Below, in pieces: positions 63,449 through 64,000 of a DNA stretch of 64,000 nt. Position 1 is the stretch's first letter; each line of letters starts with the position of its first letter. The notes beneath the pieces are model-generated. The model had not been told where the DNA came from. It did no database searches and saw nothing but the letters and a program-made list of their open reading frames with translations. The stretch is from Acinetobacter colistiniresistens (GTDB lineage Bacteria > Pseudomonadota > Gammaproteobacteria > Pseudomonadales > Moraxellaceae): positions 62,001-126,000 of the forward strand of contig NZ_KE340384.1 in assembly GCF_000413935.1 (NCBI RefSeq), given 5' to 3'. The position numbers were made by a program, and so were the translations under genes.

Positions 63449-63460
63449 ATTGTCGACAAT
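63449..63460. promoter_or_regulatory. GntR operator 2
   Basis: Exact copy of ATTGTCGACAAT, 63 bases from operator 1, about six helical turns, allowing two dimers on the same face. Confidence 0.75.
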
Positions 63461-63651
63461 AAGTCTGACTGGTGCTGCCAATTCGACTAGCGAGATATAA
63501 CCAAATTGCTGATCAAAACACTTGCAAAAACCCAAAATAAAAGCAAATAAAACAAAATGTTAATAGTATTTATACTCATTATTCAACCCTGCGCTTTGAT
63601 CGACTGGGCGGCCTGATACATTTAATACTACGACCATGGTATGACAGCTTG

Positions 63652-63663
63652 ATTGTAGACAAT
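63652..63663. promoter_or_regulatory. GntR operator 3 (one mismatch)
   Basis: ATTGTAGACAAT differs from the other two by one base. It is nearer the aminotransferase gene on the other strand. Confidence 0.5.
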
Positions 63664-63838
63664 CTTTATAATCACCGCATGGCGACAAATTTTGTAAGTA
63701 AATACTGCACCAAAATGTAAATAACAGCGTGCTTCATGCAGTCTTTATTGATACATTATTGGACATCAAAGGTTCCGCTCCTGAAGCGCCAACCTCTCCA
63801 GACATCTATGCACTTTGTTGAAGAAAAGGACATTGTTA

Positions 63839-64000
63839 ATGTTTCAACATATCCCACCTTATGCAGGCGATCCGATCCTTTCATTGATGGAACAGTTCAA
63901 TGCTGATCCACGTGCTGAAAAGGTCAACCTCAGTATTGGTTTGTACTATAACGAAGACAGTATTGTTCCTCAGCTTGATACCATTATCGAAGCACAAAAA
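63839..64000 (+). CDS. Aromatic amino acid aminotransferase, N-terminal part (cut by window edge)
   Basis: The first 54 codons read [20 protein letters not shown] and [12 protein letters not shown], which is the start of class I/II TyrB-type aromatic aminotransferases. These exchange amino groups between tyrosine or phenylalanine and 2-oxoglutarate. AAAAGGA lies nine bases before the ATG. Confidence 0.85.
   Translation, partial: MFQHIPPYAGDPILSLMEQFNADPRAEKVNLSIGLYYNEDSIVPQLDTIIEAQK

Larger units (their letters stand above)
63386..63838. other. Divergent control region of prp operon and aminotransferase gene
   Basis: This 453-base region lies between the GntR gene (minus) and the aminotransferase gene (plus). 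It contains the three palindromes and both promoters. No gene is seen in it. Confidence 0.6.

Overview
The window is bacterial chromosome, almost certainly Acinetobacter. The gene set points there: a chromosomal ANT(3'')-II-type adenylyltransferase next to guaA, a fruBKA operon whose first protein fuses EIIA, HPr and enzyme I, a prpB-prpC-acnD operon, a dadA-alr-ridA operon with a divergent Lrp-type regulator, and IS4/IS66/IS3 elements. AT-rich intergenic DNA fits. I cannot fix the species.

Layout. 1-7.5 kb is catabolic and accessory: a gentisate operon (gentisate dioxygenase, maleylpyruvate isomerase, fumarylpyruvate hydrolase, start of an aromatic-acid transporter) with a divergent LysR regulator, an aldehyde dehydrogenase, a second LysR regulator and the adenylyltransferase. 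7.5-17 kb is mostly core: guaA, a DUF445 protein, DoxX, DedA and LysE-type membrane proteins, an orphan ParA, SirB2-like and BolA proteins. A complete IS4-family element sits inside the loop of a transcription terminator at 10.8-12.1 kb. A tRNA-Gly(GCC) gene at 16,993 closes the block.

17-40.9 kb is a mosaic island. It starts with an integration and replication-like module (Cro-type repressor, excisionase-like protein, tyrosine integrase, DUF1376 protein, DnaC-like ATPase). Then come a complete IS66-family element, a truncated hsdM ending in a MITE-like element, a methyltransferase/HNH-nuclease gene pair, small unknown genes, a three-gene recombinase operon (224, 757 and 1060 residues), a frameshifted Xre/ParS-type antitoxin, a decayed hipBA locus, an IS3 remnant, a SWIM-SNF2 helicase and a second, internally deleted hipBA copy. 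The fructose PTS operon follows. A 17-bp copy of the tRNA-Gly anticodon-arm sequence lies at 46,812, just before ridA, and may mark the far edge of an integrated segment of about 29.8 kb.

46.8-64 kb is core again: D-alanine catabolism (ridA, alr, dadA, lrp), RraB-like protein, acetyltransferase, pseudouridine synthase, a possible 6S-like RNA, EamA transporter, several membrane or secreted proteins, a VapBC-type pair, and the methylcitrate cycle operon (GntR regulator, prpB, prpC, acnD) with conserved ATTGTCGACAAT operators. The start of an aromatic aminotransferase gene ends the window.

The most unusual part is the recombinase operon at 27.85-33.97 kb. One large protein carries a complete tyrosine-recombinase catalytic set. 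The protein encoded just before it has a related fold but no candidate tyrosine, so it looks like an inactive partner. All functional statements are read from sequence motifs by eye; no database search was run.
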